Shown here one piece after another: positions 33,198 to 42,329 of a DNA stretch of 64,000 nt. The translations under genes and the position numbers were made by a program. Where the stretch lies: positions 140,414,163 to 140,478,162 of the forward strand of contig CM057000.1 in NCBI GenBank assembly GCA_029891345.1, read 5' to 3'. The first letter of the stretch is position 1; the number at the start of each line of letters is the position of its first letter. The notes under the pieces were generated by a model. It saw nothing but the letters and a program-made list of their open reading frames with translations, made no database searches and was not told the DNA's origin. The DNA is from Dryococelus australis (lineage: Eukaryota; Arthropoda; Insecta; Phasmatodea; Phasmatidae).

Positions 33198-33500
33198 TAG
33201 TTTATTCGCTGTTACTTCCATCTTTTCTGAAGCCCTCCTGAAGTTCTACTTTCGAAATATTTCTTCGCCTTGTGGAAAGTAAGCAAGCTTAACCAAGTCT
33301 AGGAACTAACACCAAAGGGACAATGCACTTGCGTTCTTCCGCAGTCAGTTAAACCATATTATGCATAAGAACTGTTTCTTACTAGGCACTGACGACACAT
33401 CTTTCTCTCTGTTTTCACAAATATTAATTAGAAATGAAATAATTTATTGTATACATAAAATATAAGTAAAAGTTCAATTTTACAATAAAAAAAATACTAT
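33198..33500. mobile_element. TA-H MITE, right part lost
   Basis: TAGTTTATTCGCTGTTACTT then CTTTTCTGAAGCCCTCCTGA; ends where hM-K sequence begins. Confidence 0.6.
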
Positions 33501-33785
33501 GTTAACAGATGTTCGCGTTATTATTTGGCATCCATCTGAACTTCACAGTACTGTATGCACTAGAGCCGGCTCGTTTCTCCATTGGCTGCTGCATAGATGT
33601 GAAGACACTCCCTCTCCGACTGAACTACACGTGATTGGAGGCACACAATTGTGAAGTGTTCCCTTACTGGCGCAGAGTCACCCAGGGTGTCGCATAAAGT
33701 ATGGTCCAATGACAAACGTATTGGAAAGTTACACGTGCTTCAAGTTTGACGTTCTCAGATAATAAACGAATTTGGCAAGTCTCTT
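33501..33785. mobile_element. hM-K MITE
   Basis: Matches 37,043-37,344 over most of its length (CTTCACAGTACTG, CCATTGGCTGCTGCA, TGGCGCAGAGT). The right end, reverse complement, is AAGAGACTTGCCAAATTCGT; the left end is decayed. Confidence 0.65.
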
Positions 33786-33797
33786 GTGATACATAAC

Positions 33798-34071
33798 AAG
33801 AGACCCCGAGAAATTCGCGACTGCAACGACCTTTAGGCTAGACTTCACAGTCTTGTATACTCTCATACGGATATCAACTGTTTGTTGGTTGATTGTTGTG
33901 GTAGTAAAATTCGGTGGTTGGGCGCACAATTTATTGCATGTTTTTTATTGGCTCATTTATCTCCAACGGGTGTCAAACAACGCGTCGACAAATTACAAAA
34001 GTAACATGAACGTACAAGTGTGTGAATTCCAACTTGTCTAGAAATGAACCCGCGAAATTCTCGGATCTTCA
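33798..34071. mobile_element. hM-D MITE
   Basis: 274 bp. Left AAGAGACCCCGAGAAATTCG; right, reverse complement, TGAAGATCCGAGAATTTCGC. Flanks TACATAAC and TACAAAAC differ at one of 8 positions. Confidence 0.85.
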
Positions 34072-34079
34072 TACAAAAC

Positions 34080-34376
34080 TAGGGAAACCCACATTTCGCG
34101 ATAAGATTTCACGACCAACCAGTTGTATTTCATAATACTTTAGCTCAGAGCCACTTTTGTGTTTGGGTTATCTAGGTTCTATGCACCTTAGGTGCCTGCC
34201 CGCGAATAAGAGACGTACAGTATCAGAGCAACTTAATTCTGATTGGCCGGTAAACTAAGAGAATGCCTTCTCACAGACACACGCCGCCAATAAGCAATAG
34301 GGAACTTTTGGTACGCTCGTAGGGTATCGAAACCTAGCATGCGCGGAAATCTTTTCGCGAAATTCGGGTATCCCTA
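34080..34376. mobile_element. hM-C MITE abutting hM-D
   Basis: 297 bp. Left TAGGGAAACCCACATTTCGC; right, reverse complement, TAGGGATACCCGAATTTCGC. Its left flank is TACAAAAC, the right duplication of the neighbouring hM-D, so it probably inserted into that octamer. Only 4 bp separate its right end from the next element. Confidence 0.85.
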
Positions 34377-34380
34377 CACA

Positions 34381-34663
34381 TAGGAATAGGAAAATTTCGC
34401 GAGTTCAATGACCTGTAAGCTAGACTCCACAGGCCTGTGTACACCAGAGCATCAGATGTTTGTTCATTGGTTGCTGCCTCAGTGCTGCCTCTCACCTGGC
34501 AGTAAGAGATTCGCTACTTGTTTCCTTGCAAGTCTGGTATTGGCTCAGAGGTTACCAGGGCGTGTCCCACAAACTGTGATCCAATTTCAAACGTGAATTC
34601 ACTGTATATGTGTTTGACGTCTATCTTGTCCCGAAATGAATTCGCGAAATTTTCCTATCCCTA
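34381..34663. mobile_element. hM-B MITE in the promoter-proximal cluster
   Basis: 283 bp. Left TAGGAATAGGAAAATTTCGC; right, reverse complement, TAGGGATAGGAAAATTTCGC. Interior ATTGGTTGC and ATTGGCTCAG boxes. Ends about 440 bp upstream of the homeobox gene start codon. Flanking octamers do not match. Confidence 0.82.
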
Positions 34664-34667
34664 CGTA

Positions 34668-34712
34668 TCGGACGTGAACGAGTATACCGGGATAATATTC
34701 TAAGGTGTTAAG
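34668..34712. mobile_element. PB-I right-end fragment
   Basis: GTGAACGAGTATACCGGGAT followed by AATATTCTAAGGTGTTAA resembles the right end of PB-I at 38,345-38,383. Confidence 0.5.
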
Positions 34713-34729
34713 TGCTCCGTGACTGAATT

Positions 34730-35103
34730 GTTCCGGTGGTGTGCGCGCTCTCCTGCTCGCGCAAAGCGCATTATGCGCACGAGGCGGTAAATGGCAGATT
34801 TCTACGATGTATCTCCCCACCCCCCCCCCCTTTCAACCCTCGCGTTGCGCGGTGATCGCGCCGCTAAACGCGGGGGGGTGCGCGTGTGCGGTCGGCGCCC
34901 CTCGACGCCGGGCGTCCCTGCCGCCCAATGAGCGCGCGGGCGAGCCGGCCACTTAGACGCGCCAATGGGGGAGCCGGCGCCGCGACGCGGGCCAATGGGA
35001 GCGCGGCGGTAGCCGAGGGGTCGAGAGAGGAAGCAGGCGGGTCTAGGGAGAGACGCCGAGGGGGCGAGGATCGGGCCGACGAGGGAGTTACTCGGGCGCC
35101 GGT
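34730..35103 (+). promoter_or_regulatory. CpG-rich promoter with three CCAAT boxes
   Basis: GC- and CpG-dense interval ending at the start codon of the homeobox gene. CCAAT occurs at 34,925-34,929, 34,962-34,966 and 34,992-34,996 (spacing 37 and 30 bp, contexts GCCCAATGAGCG, GCCAATGGGG, GCCAATGGGA), as expected for NF-Y sites some 110-180 bp upstream of a coding start. No TATA box is evident. The transcription start was not located. A MITE run occupies the DNA immediately upstream. Confidence 0.7.
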
Positions 35104-35167
35104 ATGCAGCAGGGCAAGTCGTTCCTCATCAGGGACCTGCTGGGCGACGTCCTTGGAGAGCCTGCAG
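35104..35167 (+). CDS. Bar-like homeobox gene, first coding exon
   Basis: Opens with ATG at 35,104 after a purine-rich 5' leader and encodes 21 codons plus one base. KSFLIRDLLGDVL is an eh1-type motif (F-x-I-x-x-L/I-L), which in Bar, NK and related homeodomain proteins binds the co-repressor Groucho/TLE, so the product is probably a nuclear repressor. The exon ends at CAG|GTGAGA (donor GT at 35,168) in phase 1. The homeodomain exon 21 kb downstream starts in phase 1 on the same strand, and the joined codon reads Glu. This phase match, the eh1 motif and the CpG promoter argue that the two exons form one gene. An additional intervening exon cannot be excluded. Confidence 0.75.
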
Positions 35168-35237
35168 GTGAGAACACAACACGGCAAGGACATGCCATCC
35201 ATGCAGATATTTCTATTTCTTCCGGAATATCTGTAGT

Positions 35238-35319
35238 TAGAGTCGCGATTATTTCGCGGATTGATGTGGCAGCACGTTAGACTTGTAAATCCTCTACACA
35301 CTCGAGAAGCTATCGTTTG
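35238..35319. mobile_element. hM-J MITE, left part, interrupted by the ladder
   Basis: TTAGAGTCGCGATTATTTCG opens it; the text then follows the reverse complement of the hM-J at 53,113-53,398 up to the internal words CACACTCGAGAA, ATCGTTTG and CTTATTGG, where the first of four further elements begins. The remainder of this hM-J was not found. It begins only 70 bp into the intron. Confidence 0.8.
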
Positions 35320-35327
35320 CTTATTGG

Positions 35328-35600
35328 TAGAGACCCGAGAATTGCGTTGGTTCATTTCTAGACAAGCTGGAATTCACACACATGTACGTTCATGTTACGT
35401 TTGTAATTGGCCGACGTGTTGTTTGAAACCTGCTGGAGATAAATGAGCCAATAAAAAACATACACTAAATTGTGCGCCCAATCACCGCCTTTTACTGCCA
35501 CAACAATCAACTAATAAGCAGTTTACATCTGTATGAGATTATATAAGACTGTGAACTTTAGCCTACAGGTCATTGACCTCGCGATTTTCTCGGGTCTCTA
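35328..35600. mobile_element. hM-D MITE, ladder element 1
   Basis: 273 bp. Left TAGAGACCCGAGAATTGCGT; right, reverse complement, TAGAGACCCGAGAAAATCGC. Internal boxes AATTGGCC, GCCAATAAAA and CCCAATCACC. Confidence 0.92.
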
Positions 35601-35608
35601 CTTATTGG

Positions 35609-35839
35609 TAAAGACCTGAAAAATTCGCGAGTTCAATTACCTGCAGGCTAGACTCTAAAGTATTATGTATGAATAGGCCTATATCAACTACACATTGGTT
35701 GTCTGCTGTCACAGTTGAAAGCGACAATTGGACATGAGGTGTCAAACACTGTGTGAGTTAATTGCTTAACTTATATAAACGCTCTTGTTTTGAATTCTAG
35801 CTTGACATAAAATGAATCCGCGAATTCCTCAGGTCTCTA
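35609..35839. mobile_element. hM-D MITE, ladder element 2
   Basis: 231 bp. Left TAAAGACCTGAAAAATTCGC; right, reverse complement, TAGAGACCTGAGGAATTCGC. Opposite orientation to element 1, judged by the GGCTAGACTCT/AGCCTACAG side. Confidence 0.9.
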
Positions 35840-35847
35840 CTTATTGG

Positions 35848-36140
35848 TAGGGACAGGTGTTTTTCGCGAAAATATTTCAAGACCAGTTGTACTACAAAAT
35901 ACTTTTGATCATATTCACTTTCGTGATTGGATGATTTAAAATGTCACGTGCCTCAAGTGTCTGTCCGCGAATCATGGATAATCAGTATCGGAATACGTTG
36001 TTACGATTGGCCCAGTCAAATAGGAGCATGTCTTCTCTCATGGACACGCTTCCAATAGCCAAAGGAAGTTGTAGTTGTGGACGTAGGATATTGAAGTCTA
36101 GCATGGTCATAAATATTTTTGCGAAAAACACCTGCCCCTA
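35848..36140. mobile_element. hM-C MITE, ladder element 3
   Basis: 293 bp. Left TAGGGACAGGTGTTTTTCGC; right, reverse complement, TAGGGGCAGGTGTTTTTCGC. The two ends match each other better (AGGTGTTTTT) than the family consensus, marking a subfamily. Flanked by exact CTTATTGG. Confidence 0.92.
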
Positions 36141-36148
36141 CTTATTGG

Positions 36149-36320
36149 TAGGAAAACGTGAATTTCGCGAAAATATTTCCGCACATGCTAATCTCAATAC
36201 CCCACGAGAGTGCCAACAGTTCCCTATTGCTTATTGGCGGCGTGTGTCTGTGGGTCAAATATACATGCGTTTGAAGTCTAGCTTGTCTCGGAATGAATTT
36301 GCGAAATTTCCGGGTCTCTG
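36149..36320. mobile_element. hM-C/hM-D chimera, ladder element 4
   Basis: Left TAGGAAAACGTGAATTTCGC and the next ~100 bp follow hM-C; after GTGTGTCTGTGG (about 36,253) the text switches to the right arm of hM-D (AAGTCTAGCTTGTCTCGGAA, ending CCGGGTCTCTG). No CTTATTGG follows. Deletion across two neighbouring elements would give this structure. Confidence 0.75.
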
Positions 36321-36788
36321 TCGATAATTTTAAAAATTTCTGAGACCCGCTCTAATAGGTCGGTTTACGATTAGAGACGTGTAAGTATTGAAATGAAAGA
36401 AGGCATTCTTACGGAATGGTTCATGGTTGTCGCGTTTCGTGTCGTGTAGGTAGATACTTGACGTGTGGATGTGTACAAAATGGCGACATTTTATTTCCTG
36501 CTTTTCACATAAGGCATTCAGCCAATAGAATTAAAGGAGAAAAGAAGAATGTGAAGTAATATATATTGTATTTATTCGAATACAGCGGATGTTTAAAAAC
36601 CGTATGCACAGCCTACAGGGGCGTCTAGAGGACAATGAAATAATTACGCAAGTCCCAGTAAACAAAGGTCTGGAAACCAGTGTCATTGCATTATTACAAC
36701 ATTGCTCATTCCTTGTGCTCCAGTTAACGGCCCTCGCGTTGAATGTCAACAGTGATGTGCACTCGTAGCAGCATTCGAAGCAGTTGCC

Positions 36789-37037
36789 ATGGCTCCTCAC
36801 ACATTTTATATCGTAGAGATGACCAACATCCATTTCGTGTACGGTCGTGCTAATGGCAACACAAAGGGAGACAGCATGACTGTACCACGAAGAGCTCCTT
36901 CCGGCTCTCTCGTTGTCTTCTGCGAGGGGAACACTTCGTGGTACAGTCATTTTGTCTCCCCTTGGGCCGCCATTAGCACGACCGTACATGATATGGATGT
37001 CGGCCGTCTCTTCGTTAAATCAAATGTGCGTGGAGCC
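36789..37037. repeat. long imperfect inverted repeat
   Basis: Left arm 36,789-36,892 and right arm 36,931-37,037 are near reverse complements. They pair through GGCTCC...CACACAT, GACCAACATCCAT, GTACGGTCGTGCTAATGG and GACTGTACCACGAAG. The 38-bp centre is not paired. Transcripts across it would form a hairpin of about 100 bp. It is not related to the MITE termini. The unassigned left flank (36,330-36,788) shows no recognised repeat. Confidence 0.85.
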
Positions 37038-37042
37038 ATGAC

Positions 37043-37344
37043 TAGAGACCTGCAAAATTCGCTTTATTATCTGAACCCGGGCTAAACTTCACAGTACTGC
37101 GTACGCTGCAGCCGGCGTCGTTTCCCCATTGGCTGCTGCAGAGATGTGAAGTCACTCCCTTTCTGACTGAAATGGACATGATTGAACTACACATTTGTAA
37201 AGTGTTCATTTATTGGCGCAGAGTTACCCGGGACGTGTCGAATAAAGTATGGTGCAGTGACCCAATGATAAACTTATTGCAAAGGTACATGTGCTTGAAG
37301 TTGAAAATGTCCTCAATTAACAACGCGAATATTGCACGCCTCTA
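37043..37344. mobile_element. hM-K MITE
   Basis: 302 bp. Left TAGAGACCTGCAAAATTCGC; right, reverse complement, TAGAGGCGTGCAATATTCGC. Internal CCATTGGCTGCTGCA and TTATTGGCGCAG. Flanking octamers match poorly (GCCATGAC, TTCAGGAC). Confidence 0.8.
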
Positions 37345-37795
37345 TTCAGGACCGAGGACATCTCGCACGAGAAGGACGCTCATGGTCGCAGCTGTACACA
37401 ACGAGGAATCAGTGGCCGGGGCTTTGCTAAAGTTTGTGCACCGTCTCATCTGCGAATGGTCGCCGCCGACATCGTAGAACGCGCAGTTATGTTGTCCACA
37501 GGTCGGAAGAAGCCCGCTTCACTCGAGTACAGCGCACGCCAGCAGAATTAGACTATTTCAACTCCCGAGCTCGGGGAAACCATTCGGGAATGAAAAAAAT
37601 AAAGTCGACATTACGCGTGTTTTGCTGTCGCAGCCAGTGGCTGTGACTCGTGTGGCTTCGCGTTTGGCTGTATTAATATTATAGCCCTTCACGCCCTTTA
37701 TAGTGTCCATCCTCGGTTATTTTACAACTTTTTTTGAAGCACTGGTATAGTTATACTTCCAGGATATTCCTCCGCCACGTGTAAACAAAGCTTAA

Positions 37796-38379
37796 CCCCT
37801 TAACGTATACTTTAATTTTTCGTTTAAGATGTAGCAAAAGAAGAAATTTTCGGTGTTAGGAGTACTTACAAATTCTTTACACTTTGGAACCAACGGGAAG
37901 GGTTTCAGTAGATCCATGGCTAGGGATAGGAAAATTTCACGAGTACAATGACCTGTAAGCTAGACTCCACAGCCCTATGTACACCAGAGCCTCAGATGTT
38001 TGTCCATTGGATGTTGCCTCTCATCTGGCAGTAAGGGATTCGCTACTTGTTTCCTTGCAAGTCTGTTATTGGCTCAGAGGCGCCCTGGGCGTGTATCATA
38101 AACTGTGATCCAATTGCAAAGGTGAATTCACTGTATATGTGTTTGACGTCTAACTTGTCCCGAAATGAATTCGCGAAATTTTCCTATCCCTGTCCATGGC
38201 GCAATATACAGTCAATCATTACATAGTGGATATGTCAGCACCAGCCAATAGCATTGCCCAGGGAAAGGCGATGCTCGCATTGGTGCTACTTCATGACCTG
38301 TACAGCACCGACTACGATTCCACATATTCTGCAACATTTCAAAAGTGAACGACTATACTCGGGCTAATATGTTAAGGGG
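37796..38379. mobile_element. PB-I piggyBac-like MITE nested in TA-H
   Basis: Ends CCCCTTAACGTATACTTTAA and, reverse complement, CCCCTTAACATATTAGCCCG; exact TTAA at 37,792-37,795 and 38,380-38,383. About 312 bp without its own insert (hM-B at 37,921). No coding capacity. Confidence 0.88.
37921..38192. mobile_element. hM-B MITE nested in PB-I
   Basis: 272 bp. Left TAGGGATAGGAAAATTTCAC; right, reverse complement, CAGGGATAGGAAAATTTCGC. Exact 8-bp duplication TCCATGGC (37,913-37,920 and 38,193-38,200). Confidence 0.93.
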
Positions 38380-38724
38380 TTAACCCAGTATAGAAAATTA
38401 TACCAACGACACATCGCACCGCATTCGTGAGCATTCAGTTTAATAATAGTTTGCATGAGGGCTATTTCTTACTAGGTATTACCAACATACCTATGTTCTC
38501 TCTTTTTATACTCATACCAACTGTACATAAAATATTGTAGTTTACACATAAAATATAGGCTATGTTAAAGTTCCAATTACCCGGAAATAGTTATTTTATG
38601 TCAACAGAAGTTCATAAAATGCTTGTGACAAAATTCATATTCAGGAAATAACCAACCATGTCAAACAAGACGTGATTTTTCAAAGGTTTGAGTCGAAAAG
38701 CGTGAATATATCGCAAATAGACTA

Positions 38725-39990
38725 TAGTCGGGAGCACCTGCTTTACCCGGGAAGACACCACGCGTTGCCGTACTGCAAAACACGTCAGTTCAGATCCACT
38801 TTTGTGATTGGATGATTTTCATTGTCCCGCGTCTTAGACGCGCGCCCGAACTGAAAGAAAAGAATTGTTAGTGGCTACAAAAACCGTTTGGTTGATGCTT
38901 TTCCGCGGGCGAAATTTTGTTGCTGGCAAAAAAACAGATTGCGTTGCCCAATAACACGTAGATTGACGCGTACCAACGCTATTTAGGGCTTACTAACATA
39001 TTTGTTTATTAACAATAAATTTATTTTGGCTGCCACCGAAACATTTAGTTGGCAGCAATAGCATTAATGTTATTCACAGTAATAACATTTTGCTGCGACT
39101 GCAAAACCACACCCATTATATTCTGAGCGTGCGCTCTGGCTGGCATTACTCGAAGTGGCCATCTTCTGTCTGGCCACTACGCCATATTGGTCCGTGTTCG
39201 TTTCTTGGTTGTTTTTTTGGTTAGTTTTATTGCGTCCGTAAGCTCTTTTTTCAATACAAGATATTGGACAAGACAAATTACAGTATACAAAGTTTATACA
39301 CTGAACATAGTAAACACACACACACTTTTATGTCAGATTGCACATACACGCTTCATATCTTTCTTTATAATGTGACTAATCTTCTTCCAACATGCCGTGG
39401 GGTGTCATCGTATTACTGGAACAGGGAGAAAGGAACGAGAAAAACCGGAAAAATAACTGCGTAAATGTTATACAGCAATGTCTTAATTTTTGTAGTTTAG
39501 TTATTCATCTACGCTATAGAATGCATAATCAATAAAGAATTCTTTCAGTTGTTATTTAAAGAGTTTTTGGTGAGAGAAGAAAATTTCTTGAAGGTGTTGC
39601 GGTAATCTATTGAAAAGTTGGCTACCAAAGCAGGACGGCCCTTTCTGGACTAGTTCTAAGTTAACTGAAGTCATGTGTAAGTGGTTTTTACTATAGCATT
39701 AGCTTACGAACTAATTAGTGAGGGATATTCCTAAGAACATCGTTTATATAATTCCTTTCCTTTAAACAGTAAATTGTACACGTAAATGATTCCGACCATG
39801 CGTACACCTCAGTAGCACGGTATACGAATGTTACCCGAGTACAAGGAGGAAAAAGAGGGGGGGGGGGGGGGTATTTAACCTCATAGTGGATAGTGCGGCC
39901 AAAAATTATCTTAATAAATGTTACTGTTTCTTTTGTTCAGTGTGCTCTAAAAATCGAAACCCTTGAAACTGCTCCAAATCAACGAATTTT
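38725..39990. other. intronic DNA without recognised feature
   Basis: Contains a G-run near 39,856-39,872. A weak hM-like text occurs near 38,765-38,860 (CAGATCCACTTTTGTGATTG as in hM-C). Otherwise no repeat or exon was recognised. Confidence 0.35.
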
Positions 39991-39994
39991 CGGC

Positions 39995-40042
39995 TGTCAA
40001 GACCTCGCTGTTAAGAGCCGTCCAAATATCCCAACTCAAATT
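39995..40042 (+). mobile_element. SINE-E 3' fragment
   Basis: CTGTCAAGACCTCGCTGTTA and AGAGCCGTCCAAATATCCCA match the 3' part of the SINE; only about 50 bp remain. Confidence 0.65.
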
Positions 40043-40257
40043 AAGGATTTTGACTGCAGATCTGTTGGAACCGACTAAGGAAGTTCTTTACAAATTGAGC
40101 ACGCCCAATATTTCGTCCCTTTAAACCCTTAATACGACACCGCTAATTCTATTTTGAATACAGGATTGCGTTCCAAGCAGTGTTCTCTAGTTTAGTAACA
40201 GGCAGGTGTTTCCGTCCAACCCACCTAATTTTGGCCTTAAGCCACAGCACTTATTAA

Positions 40258-40770
40258 CAGGGCCACCGCGTTCCAGCGAAAATAATTCCTGTCGAGTTGT
40301 GTTGCAGTACACTCAAACTCAAAATTCACTTGCGAGATCGGATGGTTTCAACCAACTGCTGCGCGCCTTGTAGGTACCTGCCCGTGAATCACAGATGTCC
40401 AGTGACTGAGTAACTTAATTCTCATTGGCCCAGTTATATACCACACTGTCTTCGTCGAAGGCACGTGGTCAATAACGAAATGAGAACTGCGGGTGTGCAA
40501 GGAGGATATTGAGTGAGTGAGTGAAGAGATTTGGGCGGCTCTTAACAGCGAGGTCTTGAGAGCCGACGCTGGTGAAGTGAGGTGAATATGGAACATCGCC
40601 GGAATGAAGGGACGGGGTAAACGAGAGATCCCCGAGAAAAACCTGCCGACCAGCGGAATCGTCCGGCACGATTCCCACTTGCAGTCTAACCACTCAGCCA
40701 CCGTGGCCCTGGATGATATATTGAAATATATCTTCCGTGGGATCATTTTCGCGAAAATAAGGTGGCTCTG
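40258..40770. mobile_element. hM-C-type MITE interrupted by a SINE
   Basis: Left CAGGGCCACCGCGTTCCAGC; right, reverse complement, CAGAGCCACCTTATTTTCGC. Exact 8-bp duplication CTTATTAA (40,250-40,257 and 40,771-40,778). Interior follows hM-C (GCGCCTTGTAGGTACCTGCC, TAACTTAATTCTCATTGGCC). About 313 bp without the SINE at 40,511-40,710. Confidence 0.88.
40511..40710 (-). mobile_element. SINE-E nested in hM-C, internally deleted head
   Basis: Minus-oriented with a GAGTGAGTGAGTGAAGAG tail. The A-box half of the head (GTGGCTGAGTGGTTAGACTG) joins directly to GTGGGAATCGTGCCGG, so the B box is deleted. Flanks GGAGGATATT and GGATGATATA agree at 8 of 10 positions, a likely decayed target duplication. 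Confidence 0.85.
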
Positions 40771-40885
40771 CTTATTAAATATGACGCTTGGAAGATATAT
40801 TTGCCTTCAGGCTTAACTTAATAGTTCCATATATACTGCAGCCGACGTCGTTTCGCGATACTCTCGTGACATTATACGTAATTAT

Positions 40886-41163
40886 TGGAGACACCCGAAC
40901 TTCGCGACAAGATTACCTCGCATGCTAGATTGCAATATCCTGCGGTCGCACCAGTAGTTTCCCTTTGCTCGTTGGCCGAGAGTCTTTGTGAGAAGACATT
41001 TTATTACCTGAAGGGCCAATCAGAATGAAGTAACTTCGATACTGTGTGCATACGCCTAAGTCGCGCGACAAGTAGATCATCGAATCAAGAATGTGGATCT
41101 GAGAGAAAGTGATATGAAATACAACTGGCCGTGAAATCTTTACGCGAAATTCGGGTGTCCCTA
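40886..41163. mobile_element. hM-C MITE
   Basis: 278 bp, reverse orientation to 2,197. Left TGGAGACACCCGAACTTCGC; right, reverse complement, TAGGGACACCCGAATTTCGC. Exact 8-bp duplication GTAATTAT (40,878-40,885 and 41,164-41,171). Confidence 0.93.
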
Positions 41164-41689
41164 GTAATTATCCTATTTAATTTTTTTCTCCTGGCATTAC
41201 TTTTTCTTAGGAATTGTTCAGTTACAGCGTGCAATTTCGAACCAACTCATTTAATTTTAATTTTAATTTATTCTGTAGTAACCTAATTCTTTTTTTTTTA
41301 ATGGCAGTGCACATTAAATTAAACGAGAATAGATAACTCGGAATAACAATTCAATATAGCATATCTATCTTATGGGCATGTCGAAGTTGCGATAACCTTT
41401 GCCCACCAAGTTACTCGTCTCCCCTTCAGGTGCTACGGTTACCAATTAAATATTTTAAATCTGTATATATAAGAAATTTGCAAAATTAAATTGGACTAAA
41501 AAAACTTTACCTCTTCATTCCCTCGAAGGGTAAACTTTGAAAAGTCCGTTCTTTGTGGATGACTGAGAGATCACGCCTAAAATTATATACAGTATTTCTA
41601 CGGCCAGCTGTAAGGGCTGTGAGTACGTGTTTATGAGTGAGAGATAGGGAGGTTAAAACAAAAAACTACCGAAATCGTATAGGGTCTAT

Positions 41690-42320
41690 GAGCTGAGAAA
41701 TCCTCGAAGACACATTTAACACCTTTTCAAAAGAGGATCACGGTATCTCATCGAGTTAATAAGCTATTGAGGAGTACTCGAAAACACACTTTATCCCTTT
41801 CACCTACTTAGGGGTCGAATATTAAAAAAATCCTGAAAATGTCTATGGGAATATCTATACATCACCGGGTTAATGAGCTATTGAGGAACACTTGAAGGCA
41901 CATTTTACTACTTTTTGTTCTCTTAGGGGCTGGATTTCAAAATATCCTGAGATTACTCTTTAGGTATTTATGTTGGTAGCTTTTCAAAAGAAAGAAAACA
42001 ACGGTATCCCATTAGGATAATAGCTATTTATGAGTCCTCAAAACATAATTCACGCCCTTTCACCCTCTTAGATATTTAATTTCAGAAAGTTCTGAAAATG
42101 TTTACAACGATATCTCATTTACAGGTTCTCGAAAACACATTTCACCACTTTTCACCCTCTTAAGGCTTGATAAATAAAAAAAAAATCTGAAACAGCACTT
42201 CAGAAATTTATATGGGTGGCGTTTTTATGCAAAAAGTTACGAGCTATAGAGGAGTACTCTAAAACACATTTTACTCTTTTTAGTCCTCTTAGGGGCAGAA
42301 CATCGAAAAATGCTTGCTTA
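41690..42320. repeat. degenerate ~150-bp tandem repeat N, block 1
   Basis: Several diverged copies of a unit with the ordered words TATCTCATCGGGTTAATGAG, GAGCTATTGAGGAGTACTCG, AAAACACATTTTACCCCTTT, CACCCTCTTAGGGG and GAATTTCAAAAATCCTGAAA. Copies vary in length. Block 2 lies at 45,030-45,440. Confidence 0.8.
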
Positions 42321-42329
42321 GCGGATGCT

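Larger units (their letters stand above)
35320..36148. repeat. ladder of MITEs separated by identical octamers CTTATTGG
   Basis: CTTATTGG occurs at 35,320-35,327, 35,601-35,608, 35,840-35,847 and 36,141-36,148. Between consecutive octamers lie complete elements: hM-D, hM-D (opposite orientation) and hM-C; a hM-C/D chimera follows the last. The octamer is part of the host hM-J sequence, so successive elements seem to have inserted into the same, repeatedly duplicated target. Confidence 0.92.
37701..38724. mobile_element. TA-H MITE hosting a nested PB-I
   Basis: Left TAGTGTCCATCCTCGGTTAT; right, reverse complement, TAGTCTATTTGCGATATATT; TA on both sides. The host is interrupted at 37,796-38,379. 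Removing that block joins ...AAAGCTTAA and CCCAGTATAGAAAAT, the same order as in other TA-H copies (AAGCTTAACCAAGTCTAGG). Confidence 0.8.

Noticed and set aside
34864-35355. 163-codon minus-strand frame over the CpG island
   Set aside because: Ala/Pro/Arg-rich translation of GC-rich promoter DNA; the opposite strand holds the supported exon with donor and eh1 motif.
36531-36989. 152-codon minus-strand frame across the inverted repeat
   Set aside because: No recognisable domain; openness arises from the mirrored arms and no similar protein is recalled.
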